Position numbers and translations under genes: made by a program
Source of the DNA: Ruminococcus sp.
GTDB lineage: Bacteria > Bacillota > Clostridia > Oscillospirales > Ruminococcaceae
Assembly: GCA_017478965.1 (NCBI GenBank)
Contig: JAFVCV010000026.1
Location: 55,876 to 119,875, forward strand
Direction of reading: 5' to 3'
Length of the DNA: 64,000 bases
The notes under the pieces: generated by a model
Databases searched by the model: none
Seen by the model: the letters and a program-made list of their open reading frames with translations, nothing else
Told to the model about the DNA's origin: nothing
In this document: piece by piece, positions 57,677-64,000 of the stretch
Numbering within the stretch: position 1 is the first letter of the stretch
How the letters are laid out: every line of letters begins with the position of its first letter

Positions 57677-58600
57677 ATGAACAGCCAAGACAACAGGCTC
57701 GACTCAGCCGCTGAGCTGCTGCCGGACAGGGTAAGTGAGCAGATATATACGCTGAGTAAAGACATAAGGGAGGGCATTACCGAGATAAGGCTCCGGTTAG
57801 GCAGGCCCGTGGTACTGAATACTATGGGAAGGGGACTGGTAGAGCTTTGCTCAGACACCGTGACTACGGTCAGTGATATTGAGCGTGTAAAAGAAAAACT
57901 GTTCAGAAATTCTGTATTCAATCACAAGAAAGAGATACTCAACGGCACCATGACAGCTCCGGGAGGCTGCCGGGTGGGTTTCTGCGGCACTGCCTCCGCC
58001 GGGGCTGATGGGCATGGGATACAGGACGTCAGGGATATTAATTCAGTGAATATCAGGATAGCCAGACAGGTACCCGGCTGCGCATTGCCACTGTTTGAAA
58101 AGATACATGAAGGCAGGCCTTTCAGTCTTTTGGCTGCCGGAAGTCCCGGCAGCGGAAAAACGACCCTGCTGCGTGACCTTTGCCGTCTTCTGGGCGGCAG
58201 GTACACCGTCTCTCTCATTGATGAGCGCAGCGAGATAGCCGCAGTTTCAAAGGGCCATGCCGGCTGCGATGTGGGAAGGTTCACTGACATATTCACCGGC
58301 TATCCTAAATATGACGCTATGATCACCGCAGTCAGGGTCATGTCTCCTCAGGTCATCGTGTGCGATGAGATAGGTTCAGCTGAGGATATGAATGCTCTGG
58401 ACTATGCCATCAGGTCAGGTGTGAAGATAGTGGCGGCCTGCCATTGTGATGATCTGGAAGAACTGGATCAAAAAAGCAATATCTCCGTCCTTTTGCGAAA
58501 CGGAGTTTTTGAATGGGTAGCTCTCATACAGGACCGGCAGGTCAGAGAGCTTTGCAGGGCAGGTGAAGGAAAATGCTCCTTTTTGCAGGCTGCATATTGA
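57677..58600 (+). CDS. spoIIIAA: Stage III sporulation protein AA (ATPase)
   Basis: The 307-residue product is the secretion-type ATPase of the SpoIIIA-SpoIIQ channel that links mother cell and forespore. Walker A GSPGSGKTT is near 154-162, and the SLIDERSEIA and VIVCDEIGSAED blocks near 178 and 233 are conserved. The ATG at 57677 follows AAAGGGAGTG. The upstream gap contains CGATACATAT at about 57569-57578, a loose match to a sigma-E -10 element, as expected for this operon. Its end overlaps spoIIIAB by 28 bases. Confidence 0.95.
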   Translation: MNSQDNRLDSAAELLPDRVSEQIYTLSKDIREGITEIRLRLGRPVVLNTMGRGLVELCSDTVTTVSDIERVKEKLFRNSVFNHKKEILNGTMTAPGGCRVGFCGTASAGADGHGIQDVRDINSVNIRIARQVPGCALPLFEKIHEGRPFSLLAAGSPGSGKTTLLRDLCRLLGGRYTVSLIDERSEIAAVSKGHAGCDVGRFTDIFTGYPKYDAMITAVRVMSPQVIVCDEIGSAEDMNALDYAIRSGVKIVAACHCDDLEELDQKSNISVLLRNGVFEWVALIQDRQVRELCRAGEGKCSFLQAAY

Positions 58601-59019
58601 TAATATCGGCAAGTACCGCCGCCGGGGCATATATGTCTTCCCAGCTAAGATCAAAGTGCGAGGAGCTTAAAAAGTCGGCTGAGATATTTGAGTTTATCAG
58701 TATTTACCTTATCTCCGGCAGCTATGACAGTGCCGAGATATTCAGCGCTCTTCGTGAGCGTTTCCCAGGCGCTGTGGTCCTTCAGGCAGACGGCATTGAC
58801 AGCACGGGCTTTTCAGGTAACCTTGTCCTGAAGTTAAAGACCTATTTTGAAAAGTTCGGTTCCTCCGACCTTGACTCACTGCTGTCAATGACCGGGCTGA
58901 TGAAAAAGGAGCTGGAGAGCGAATATCTGGCTGCAAAGGAAAAATATGAAAAAAACGGCAGGCTCTACAGGGTGATGGGCCTTTGTGCAGGATCTATGCT
59001 GGCATTGATGATAATATAA
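58573..59019 (+). CDS. spoIIIAB: Stage III sporulation protein AB
   Basis: The 148-residue product has an N-terminal membrane helix, a central helical part and a C-terminal hydrophobic helix (GLCAGSMLALMII). The middle (YLISGSYDSAEIFSALRERF; LVLKLKTYFEKFGSSD) fits SpoIIIAB, which resembles type II secretion GspF domains. AAGGAAA lies before the ATG inside the spoIIIAA gene. Its identity rests partly on the conserved operon position. Confidence 0.92.
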   Translation: MLLFAGCILIISASTAAGAYMSSQLRSKCEELKKSAEIFEFISIYLISGSYDSAEIFSALRERFPGAVVLQADGIDSTGFSGNLVLKLKTYFEKFGSSDLDSLLSMTGLMKKELESEYLAAKEKYEKNGRLYRVMGLCAGSMLALMII

Positions 59020-59038
59020 AAACTAGGACGGTGAGAAC

Positions 59039-59236
59039 ATGGAGATAGACCTGGTGTTCAAGATCGCAGCGATAGGCATAATCGTGGCGGTCCTAAATCA
59101 GCTGCTGAAACGGGCTGAAAGGGACGAGCAGGCTATGATGACTACCCTTGCGGGACTGATAGTGGTGCTGATGATGATAGTCTCCCAGATAGGCAGACTG
59201 TTTGAGACCATAAAAGACACACTTGGACTATACTGA
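59039..59236 (+). CDS. spoIIIAC: Stage III sporulation protein AC
   Basis: The 65-residue product is two membrane helices joined by a short charged loop (AAIGIIVAVLNQLLKRAERDEQAMM; AGLIVVLMMIVSQIG). The NQLLKxxxRDEQA loop is the SpoIIIAC hallmark. Its stop shares a base with the start of spoIIIAD. It is a small membrane part of the feeding channel. Confidence 0.95.
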   Translation: MEIDLVFKIAAIGIIVAVLNQLLKRAERDEQAMMTTLAGLIVVLMMIVSQIGRLFETIKDTLGLY

Positions 59237-59625
59237 TGGATATGCTCCTTATCTCCGGCTTTTGCCTGGCTGCGGTATTTGCCGCCGGCGTCCTCAGAGG
59301 GACCTCCTTTGAGTTCAGGCTGCTGCTCATCACAGCTGCGGCTGCCCTGGTGCTCATCCGCTCGGTCTCTTCCCTTAGCTCTGTTATCTCCAATATCAGG
59401 GTACTTTTCACTGACAACGGGATCGAAGCCGAGAACGTAAAGATACTGCTAAAAGGTCTTGGGATCTGCTATCTCACCTCCATAGTCAGCGGCCTTTGCC
59501 GTGACAGCGGCGAATACACCCTGTCCGAGCAGGTGCTTCTGGCCGGAAGGATAGCCCTGCTGACGGTTTCACTGCCGCTGTTCTCGGCTGTCGTTGAAAT
59601 AATAAAGATATTGCTTAATTTCTGA
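59236..59625 (+). CDS. spoIIIAD: Stage III sporulation protein AD
   Basis: The 129-residue product has three or four membrane helices and resembles SpoIIIAC in its first half. The block LLKGLGICYLTSIVSGLCRDSGEYTLSEQVLLAGRIALL, seen as LGICYLTSIVSGLCRDSGE near 73, is typical. The start codon overlaps the spoIIIAC stop by one base, so the two are coupled. Confidence 0.95.
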   Translation: MDMLLISGFCLAAVFAAGVLRGTSFEFRLLLITAAAALVLIRSVSSLSSVISNIRVLFTDNGIEAENVKILLKGLGICYLTSIVSGLCRDSGEYTLSEQVLLAGRIALLTVSLPLFSAVVEIIKILLNF

Positions 59626-59629
59626 GGAT

Positions 59630-60769
59630 ATGATGAAAAAACTCACAGCCCTGTTATTCAGTTTGCTGCTGTCCGTTTTCTTTACAGCTGTCCCTGCTTT
59701 TGCACAGTCTGAGGAAGGCCCGGATCTTAGCCGCATAACTGAGGAGATAAACGAAAAGTTCATGGACACCGTGGACAGCGATACTTACCAGGTCCTTGAA
59801 GAAAACGGTATTTCCGCCGGGGATACCGAAGGAGTCATGGGTATTGATCTAAGAAAGATCTTTTCAGGTCTTCTGCTTTCTTTTACCGAACAGCTGTCCG
59901 AACCGTTCAAACTGCTTTCCAAGCTTGCGGCAGTCTCGGTCATCTGCTCTGTTGCCGGTTCGGTCTGCACTGACCAGCCTGGACTTAACGAGCTGTTCGA
60001 TACGACCGCTATGCTGAGCGTCATTACTGTAGTCTCCGGCTCGGTATCTGAACTATTTGAGAAACTGAAAGATGCTCTTGAGCTGATCGAAAGATTTATG
60101 ATATCCTACATACCTATATTTTCCGCAGTGACTGCCGCCGGAGGACGTGCTGTGACTGCGGGCTGTTACAGCGGGGCTACGGTGCTGCTGTGCGAAACGG
60201 TCAGCTTTGTCTCATCAAACCTTCTGCTGCCACTGCTTTTTTCAATGACAGCTTTGACAATAGTTTCTGCTGTGGGGACCGATAAGCGTCTTTCAGCGGC
60301 TGCTGAAGGCATAAAAAAGACCGTGGTCTGGCTCCTGTCTACAGTGACCGTTATATTCGTTGGAGTGCTCTCCTTACAGGGACTGACAGGCGCAGCTGCC
60401 GACGGTCTGGCTGCAAAGTCGGTAAGGCTGGCCGCATCCAGCTTTATACCCGTCATCGGAGGCTCAGTCTCGGAGGCTTATTCCGCTGTCATGGGCGGCA
60501 TGGGTGTGATAAGGACCACCCTTGGCACAGTGGGCATGATAGCCCTTGCGGTCATGGCACTGAGGCCGCTGCTTCTGATAATAGCTATGAGGCTGGTCCT
60601 GTTTATGGCAAGGCTCATAAACGATATGCTCTGCGCAAGCCGTGTATCAGAGCTTTTGAAGGGCTTAGACCAGGTCCTCGGTCTGGGCATGAGCATAATA
60701 ATAACCGCCGCTGCGGCCTTTCTTGTCTCTACTGCGGCTATAATGTTCGTTTCAGGAGGTGGTTTCTGA
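59630..60769 (+). CDS. spoIIIAE: Stage III sporulation protein AE
   Basis: The 379-residue product has an N-terminal signal-like helix with AFAQS cleavage context near residue 24. About six to seven membrane helices follow, including FMISYIPIFSAVTAAGG and ASSFIPVIGGSVSEAYS. These are the SpoIIIAE signatures; the protein is a large polytopic component of the channel. ATGs at 59630 and 59633 are both possible. Its TGA overlaps a CTG that seems to start spoIIIAF. Confidence 0.95.
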   Translation: MMKKLTALLFSLLLSVFFTAVPAFAQSEEGPDLSRITEEINEKFMDTVDSDTYQVLEENGISAGDTEGVMGIDLRKIFSGLLLSFTEQLSEPFKLLSKLAAVSVICSVAGSVCTDQPGLNELFDTTAMLSVITVVSGSVSELFEKLKDALELIERFMISYIPIFSAVTAAGGRAVTAGCYSGATVLLCETVSFVSSNLLLPLLFSMTALTIVSAVGTDKRLSAAAEGIKKTVVWLLSTVTVIFVGVLSLQGLTGAAADGLAAKSVRLAASSFIPVIGGSVSEAYSAVMGGMGVIRTTLGTVGMIALAVMALRPLLLIIAMRLVLFMARLINDMLCASRVSELLKGLDQVLGLGMSIIITAAAAFLVSTAAIMFVSGGGF

Positions 60770-61257
60770 CGGATATTTTCAGAAATTGTCTGCTCATTCT
60801 CTGCATAATGTCCGTGACGGGAAGGCTCATAGAGAGCATTGCACCTGAAGGCGGTATGAAGTCACAGCTGAGGACCCTGACTGGCCTTATATCAGTCATC
60901 GCAGTCATATCGCCCTTTATCGGGGACGGTTTCAGGCTGGATATAGAGAGCTTTTCTATTGACTCCGAAATTGAAAGCGAGAGCCTGGAGCTGTCAGAAC
61001 AGGTAGACGATACTATCCTTTCCCTTGCCGCAGAGACCTTTGAGGAATACTTTGAGGATAAGCTGAATAAGAATGGTATAAAGGCAAGGATAAGGGCAGA
61101 GGCGGCCTTTGACGAAAACGGAGAGATCGTTCTGGAAAAGCTGACTGTGTTTTCGGACTCGAAGTCTGAGCAGGACGTGATAGAGCGGCTGTTAGGAGAA
61201 GATACCGAAGGTGGCGGCATAGGGATAGTGTTTTCACAGGAGGTGGAAAGTCAGTGA
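60766..61257 (+). CDS. spoIIIAF: Stage III sporulation protein AF, apparent CTG start
   Basis: The 163-residue product has two N-terminal helices (FRNCLLILCIMSVTG and TLTGLISVIAVISPFIG) and a soluble C-terminal part. The first ATG (60808) would delete most of helix one. The frame is open upstream, and CTG at 60766 lies 7 bases after a GGAGG (60754-60758) and overlaps the spoIIIAE stop as CTGA. It gives MTDIFRN, a normal SpoIIIAF start. No ATG, GTG or TTG suits. Its end overlaps spoIIIAG by four bases. Confidence 0.85.
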   Translation: MTDIFRNCLLILCIMSVTGRLIESIAPEGGMKSQLRTLTGLISVIAVISPFIGDGFRLDIESFSIDSEIESESLELSEQVDDTILSLAAETFEEYFEDKLNKNGIKARIRAEAAFDENGEIVLEKLTVFSDSKSEQDVIERLLGEDTEGGGIGIVFSQEVESQ

Positions 61258-61799
61258 AGGATATCTGGATCAGACTGGCTGAAAAGCTCAGGGCCGCACC
61301 CATGCGGGTCAGGCTCATCGTTGCCGCCGGGATCCTGGGCATGGTGCTGATAATGCTGTCGGAGGTCATGCCTGACAGAAAAAAGACCTCTGAGCCGGAG
61401 GAAAAAAAGCTGGTGAGCACAGACGAAACAGAACTTTTCCGAAAACAGACAGAAGACGACCTCAGAAAAATGCTCTGCGAGATAGACGGCGTGGGGGAGT
61501 GCATGGTATACATAACCGTAGAAGGCACCACAGAGTATGTTTATGCCGAGGAGCTTAGCCGTCACACCGATAACGGTGAGAACAGGAGCGACGAGAAATA
61601 CGAGAGCAAGCTGGTCACCATTGAAAAAAACGGCGAAAAACAGGCGCTTGTTAAGAAGGTCATCAGGCCAAAGATCAGCGGCGTCCTGATAGTATGCACG
61701 GGAGGAGGGGACGTGAGGACCAATGAAAGGATCATCAGAGCTGCATCTACCGCCCTGAATATCTCATCGGGACGGATATGCGTTGAAAAAATGAACTGA
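61254..61799 (+). CDS. spoIIIAG: Stage III sporulation protein AG
   Basis: The 181-residue product has one N-terminal membrane helix at about 20-38 and a ring-forming outside domain (LRKMLCEIDGVGECMVYITVEG near 75-95; KISGVLIVCTGGGD near 140). SpoIIIAG forms the large ring of the channel in Bacillus. The start is GTG at 61254, overlapping the spoIIIAF stop, after AGGAGG. The length is slightly below that of B. subtilis AG. Confidence 0.95.
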   Translation: MKDIWIRLAEKLRAAPMRVRLIVAAGILGMVLIMLSEVMPDRKKTSEPEEKKLVSTDETELFRKQTEDDLRKMLCEIDGVGECMVYITVEGTTEYVYAEELSRHTDNGENRSDEKYESKLVTIEKNGEKQALVKKVIRPKISGVLIVCTGGGDVRTNERIIRAASTALNISSGRICVEKMN

Positions 61800-61818
61800 C
61801 AGGAAAGAGGTACATATC

Positions 61819-62367
61819 ATGAAAAAACCAAGCTTTATCATCGGAAAGAAACAGATACTCCTTGCAGGGATGACCCTGATGCTGGGCGCAGCTGTGTATA
61901 TAAACTACGCTGTTGCCGGTACAGGCGGCGAGATAAGGGCCACTGAGAAGGTAAAGACCCAGAGCATTAATTACGGCGAGGCCGAACTGGTGGACGCACC
62001 TGCGGAGAATGGGGACGATTACTTTTCCAAGGCAAGGATAGAACGTATGAACGCCAGAGACGAGGCGAAGGAAACTCTAAAAAACATAATCGGCGGAGGT
62101 GACGCAACTGATGAGGAAAAAAGCGTAGCCGCAGAGGAGGCTGCGGTGATGACCGGTCTGATGGAGAGCGAGACAAAGATCGAATCCCTTGTCAAGGCTG
62201 CCGGATTTACAGACTGTGTATGCTATCTTGACGGCACAAACGCCAACATTGTCGTAAAGTCAGGCGATGACGGACTTATCGCCAGCGAGGCAGCCCAGAT
62301 AAAGGATATCCTTCTGAGTGAAGTCACTGTTCCCGCTGAGAACATCAGGATATTCGATGTAGCCTGA
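61819..62367 (+). CDS. spoIIIAH: Stage III sporulation protein AH
   Basis: The 182-residue product has an N-terminal membrane helix (QILLAGMTLMLGAAVYINYAV) and a C-terminal ring-building domain (VKAAGFTDCVCYLDGTNANIVVKSG near 128-152). It is the mother-cell partner of SpoIIQ across the septum. Between them is a helical linker (RIERMNARDEAKETLKNIIGG). It is the last gene of the spoIIIA operon. Confidence 0.95.
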   Translation: MKKPSFIIGKKQILLAGMTLMLGAAVYINYAVAGTGGEIRATEKVKTQSINYGEAELVDAPAENGDDYFSKARIERMNARDEAKETLKNIIGGGDATDEEKSVAAEEAAVMTGLMESETKIESLVKAAGFTDCVCYLDGTNANIVVKSGDDGLIASEAAQIKDILLSEVTVPAENIRIFDVA

Positions 62368-62412
62368 AAAAGGGAAAAAACATAACTGCTGAAAAAAATC
62401 CTGCAAAAATAC

Positions 62413-62441
62413 TTGTAAGTAAGGAAAAAATATGTTATAAT
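62413..62441 (+). promoter_or_regulatory. Promoter for the asp23-nusB unit
   Basis: TTGTAA (62413-62418), a 17-base spacer, TATAAT (62436-62441). The leader of about 150 bases holds nested inverted repeats (CCTGT...ACAGG and GTCCC...GGGAC at about 62468-62522). Confidence 0.75.
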
Positions 62442-62597
62442 AACAGTGTATATAGCAATTAGCGGCCTGTTTCTGCCAGGTCCCCTGCGGCTGATGTGCT
62501 TTTTCAGCGGGACGGGACAGGTAAGAAGGCTGCCCTTTGCTGTTATTTTCCAGAAAGCAAGTATCACTTGCAGGATTTTTTGTCAGGAGGTTTGAAT

Positions 62598-62951
62598 ATG
62601 GCTGATAATTCTAAAAATATCGAAAAGAGCCTGCACATAAGTCAGGACGTTATCGCACAGATAATTTCAAATTCCGTTTCGGAGGTCAGCGGGGTCTATG
62701 GCATAGCTCCCGTGATGAAAACGCCCAGACAGATCTGGTTCCGACAGGAGAGCATGGGCAATATCAGGATAGGCCTGGTGGACGATGTGCTTTCCGTTTC
62801 TATAGGCGTGATACTTAACAGCGGTTCCAAGGCCGTTGAGACAGCCGAAGCCATTCAGGAGGCTGTTAAAAGTTCAGTGCAGACCATGCTGGGCCTTGCC
62901 GTAGCCAAGGTCAATGTGACTGTGTGCGGAGTTCATTTCGGTGAAGAATAA
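62598..62951 (+). CDS. Asp23/Gls24 family envelope stress protein
   Basis: The 117-residue product is a DUF322 protein: HISQDVIAQIISNSVSEVSGVYGIAP near residues 13-38, then VEVxVxLxxxxG-like strands and the closing LAVAKVNVTVCGVHF. Such proteins sit near the membrane and are linked to envelope homeostasis; the copy beside nusB is conserved in many Firmicutes. AGGAGG lies 6 bases before the ATG at 62598; the upstream in-frame ATG at 62496 is in the leader hairpin. Confidence 0.92.
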   Translation: MADNSKNIEKSLHISQDVIAQIISNSVSEVSGVYGIAPVMKTPRQIWFRQESMGNIRIGLVDDVLSVSIGVILNSGSKAVETAEAIQEAVKSSVQTMLGLAVAKVNVTVCGVHFGEE

Positions 62952-62981
62952 AATAGTGACTTTGAGTAAGGATGTGTTTTT

Positions 62982-63395
62982 GTGGCAGCAAGACGAGAAA
63001 TAAGAAGATCGGCTTTTTTGCTGTGTTTTGAGAAGCTTTTTCACGATGAAGGACTTGAGGAGCTCTTCGAGAGTGCGCAGATACTTGATGATATCATACC
63101 TGTTGATGAGGAGGTCAAGGCTCTTGTCAGGGGAGTGACGGACAAGCAGGAGGAGCTTGACGCTATCATAGCCAGGTATTCTGACAAAAGGGCTGTCAGC
63201 CGCATACCCAGGATAAATCTTGCGGTACTCAGGCTGGCTATCTATGAGGCTCTTTATGATGATAAGGTGCCTGTGAACGTTGCCATCAGCGAGGCAGTCT
63301 ATCTTACGGAGACTTATGCCTTTGATGCCGATGTGTCCTTTGTCAACGGTGTTCTGGGCTCTTTTGCCAAGAGTCTGGATAAGGAAGAAAAGTAA
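62982..63395 (+). CDS. nusB: Transcription antitermination factor NusB
   Basis: The 137-residue product is all-helical and binds boxA RNA with NusE/S10 in ribosomal RNA antitermination. The start RREIRRSAFLLCFEK near 3-17 is the RNA-binding end. The C-terminal VPVNVAISEAVYLTETYAFDADVSFVNGVLG, read as VNVAISEAV and FVNGVLG, is the family signature. The start is GTG at 62982 with GTAAGGAT upstream. Its stop overlaps the start of the next gene by one base. Confidence 0.96.
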   Translation: MAARREIRRSAFLLCFEKLFHDEGLEELFESAQILDDIIPVDEEVKALVRGVTDKQEELDAIIARYSDKRAVSRIPRINLAVLRLAIYEALYDDKVPVNVAISEAVYLTETYAFDADVSFVNGVLGSFAKSLDKEEK

Positions 63396-64000
63396 TGCCG
63401 CTGTTCCTGGGACTGGATACCAGTAATTATACTACTTCCTGCGCTCTTTACGACAGCGCTTCCGGTGAGGTGTTTTCCTGTAAGGAAATGCTGCCAGTAA
63501 GAGAAGGCGAAAGAGGGCTCAGGCAGTCGGATGCAGTGTTCCACCATACCCGACAACTGCCTGAGCTTATGGAAGAGCTTTTTTCCATGGCAGAGGAAAG
63601 GTACGAAAAATATGATAAGATAACCGCAGTGGCATATTCCTATGCCCCAAGGGAAGTCCCTGGGTCATATATGCCATGCTTTCTTGTAGGGGAGAATACT
63701 GCGAGGAGCATTTCTGCCGCTATGGGTGTGCCTGTTTTTCGCACTTCCCATCAGAAGGGCCATATCCTCGCAGCGCTTTATTCCTGCGAAGAGCTGGGTA
63801 TGCTGGAGGGCGAGAGAGAGTTTCTGGCCTTTCATGTCAGCGGGGGAACGACGGACCTGCTACTGTGCCGGCCGGGCGGCGATGGGCTTTTTCAGATAAG
63901 CGAGATCGGCAGGTCATCAGACCTTAAAGCCGGTCAGTGTATAGACAGGATAGGTGTAAGGCTGGGCCTTGGCTTTCCGTGCGGGGCAGAACTTGAAAGA
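63395..64000 (+). CDS. M22/Kae1-like ATPase-fold protein, 5' part
   Basis: The visible 202 residues run off the window. LGLDTSNYTTSCALYD at the start is the ASKHA phosphate loop, TSHQKGHILAAL near 126-137 holds the HxxxH metal pair and VSGGTTDLLL near 150-160 is the second nucleotide loop. This resembles TsaD, but TsaD usually has SGGHT, while this reads SGGTTD. It fits the nusB-linked clostridial peptidase M22 paralogue. It is translationally coupled to nusB. Confidence 0.85.
   Translation, partial: MPLFLGLDTSNYTTSCALYDSASGEVFSCKEMLPVREGERGLRQSDAVFHHTRQLPELMEELFSMAEERYEKYDKITAVAYSYAPREVPGSYMPCFLVGENTARSISAAMGVPVFRTSHQKGHILAALYSCEELGMLEGEREFLAFHVSGGTTDLLLCRPGGDGLFQISEIGRSSDLKAGQCIDRIGVRLGLGFPCGAELER

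Noticed and set aside
60808-61257. spoIIIAF starting at the ATG at 60808
   Set aside because: It deletes the first membrane helix and lacks a ribosome site; the upstream CTG fits spacing, overlap and family start.

Overview
The window looks like chromosome from a Gram-positive, endospore-lineage anaerobe of the Clostridia, probably close to Ruminococcus/Oscillospiraceae. Supporting signs are a complete spoIIIAA-AH operon with yunB, a split two-subunit transketolase, class II GalT, a yeast-type LeuA under a T-box, small clostridial-type families, strong AGGAGG ribosome binding sites, and many TTGNNN-17-TATAAT promoters. Base composition is moderate and even. No rRNA, tRNA, CRISPR array, transposase or prophage gene was seen. 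The species call is inference.

Layout. 1-5.4 kb: end of a HAD phosphatase, transketolase N and C subunits, a helical-bundle protein, sporulation gene yunB and ligA. 5.4-7.2 kb (minus): Nudix hydrolase and DUF815 AAA ATPase. 7.2-11.5 kb: a VanR/VanS-like two-component system followed by a VanY-like D,D-carboxypeptidase. 11.6-15.8 kb: pyrE, a candidate small RNA, and on the minus strand a leucine T-box leader driving an unknown membrane protein plus leuA. 15.9-19.9 kb: galT, a TetR-type regulator and glgB. 20-21.8 kb: a TraX-like membrane protein and an Mrp-type Fe-S carrier ATPase. 22.2-26.6 kb: a four-gene cell-envelope module (ECF sigma, membrane anti-sigma, two lipoproteins, one with a VWA domain). 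26.7-29.9 kb: MarR, two small proteins and a membrane-fused spermidine synthase-like protein. 30-33.7 kb: two CPBP membrane proteases divergent from a LytTR response regulator and GHKL kinase, with a 21-bp-period repeat array between them. 34-44.6 kb (minus): an arginine cluster argG-(pentapeptide)-argH-(membrane protein)-argC-(GH3 lipoprotein)-argJ-argB-argD-argF. 45-50 kb: flavin reductase, thioesterase, NfeD and stomatin, then TrmO and DUF1846 on the minus strand. 50.3-52.6 kb: lysA, ung and a small membrane protein. 52.6-57.5 kb (minus): MoxR ATPase, DUF58 and membrane transglutaminase. 57.7-64 kb: spoIIIAA-AH, Asp23, nusB and the start of an M22/Kae1-like gene.

How the genes work together. 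argC, argJ, argB, argD, argF, argG and argH form a full route from glutamate to arginine using the ArgJ acetyl cycle. The spoIIIA genes encode the mother-cell half of the feeding channel. MoxR-DUF58-transglutaminase is a recurrent envelope triad.

The most unusual items are: (1) the LytTR/GHKL-CPBP locus with its operator-like array and no visible signal peptide gene; (2) two intergenic units with promoter, structured RNA and terminator but no ORF; (3) a GH3 lipoprotein inside the arginine operon that lacks the expected catalytic residues; (4) mutually exclusive hairpins before argH; (5) a leucine T-box whose first gene is an unknown membrane protein; (6) a perfect 22-bp tandem duplication of a translation start region; and (7) an apparent CTG start for spoIIIAF.
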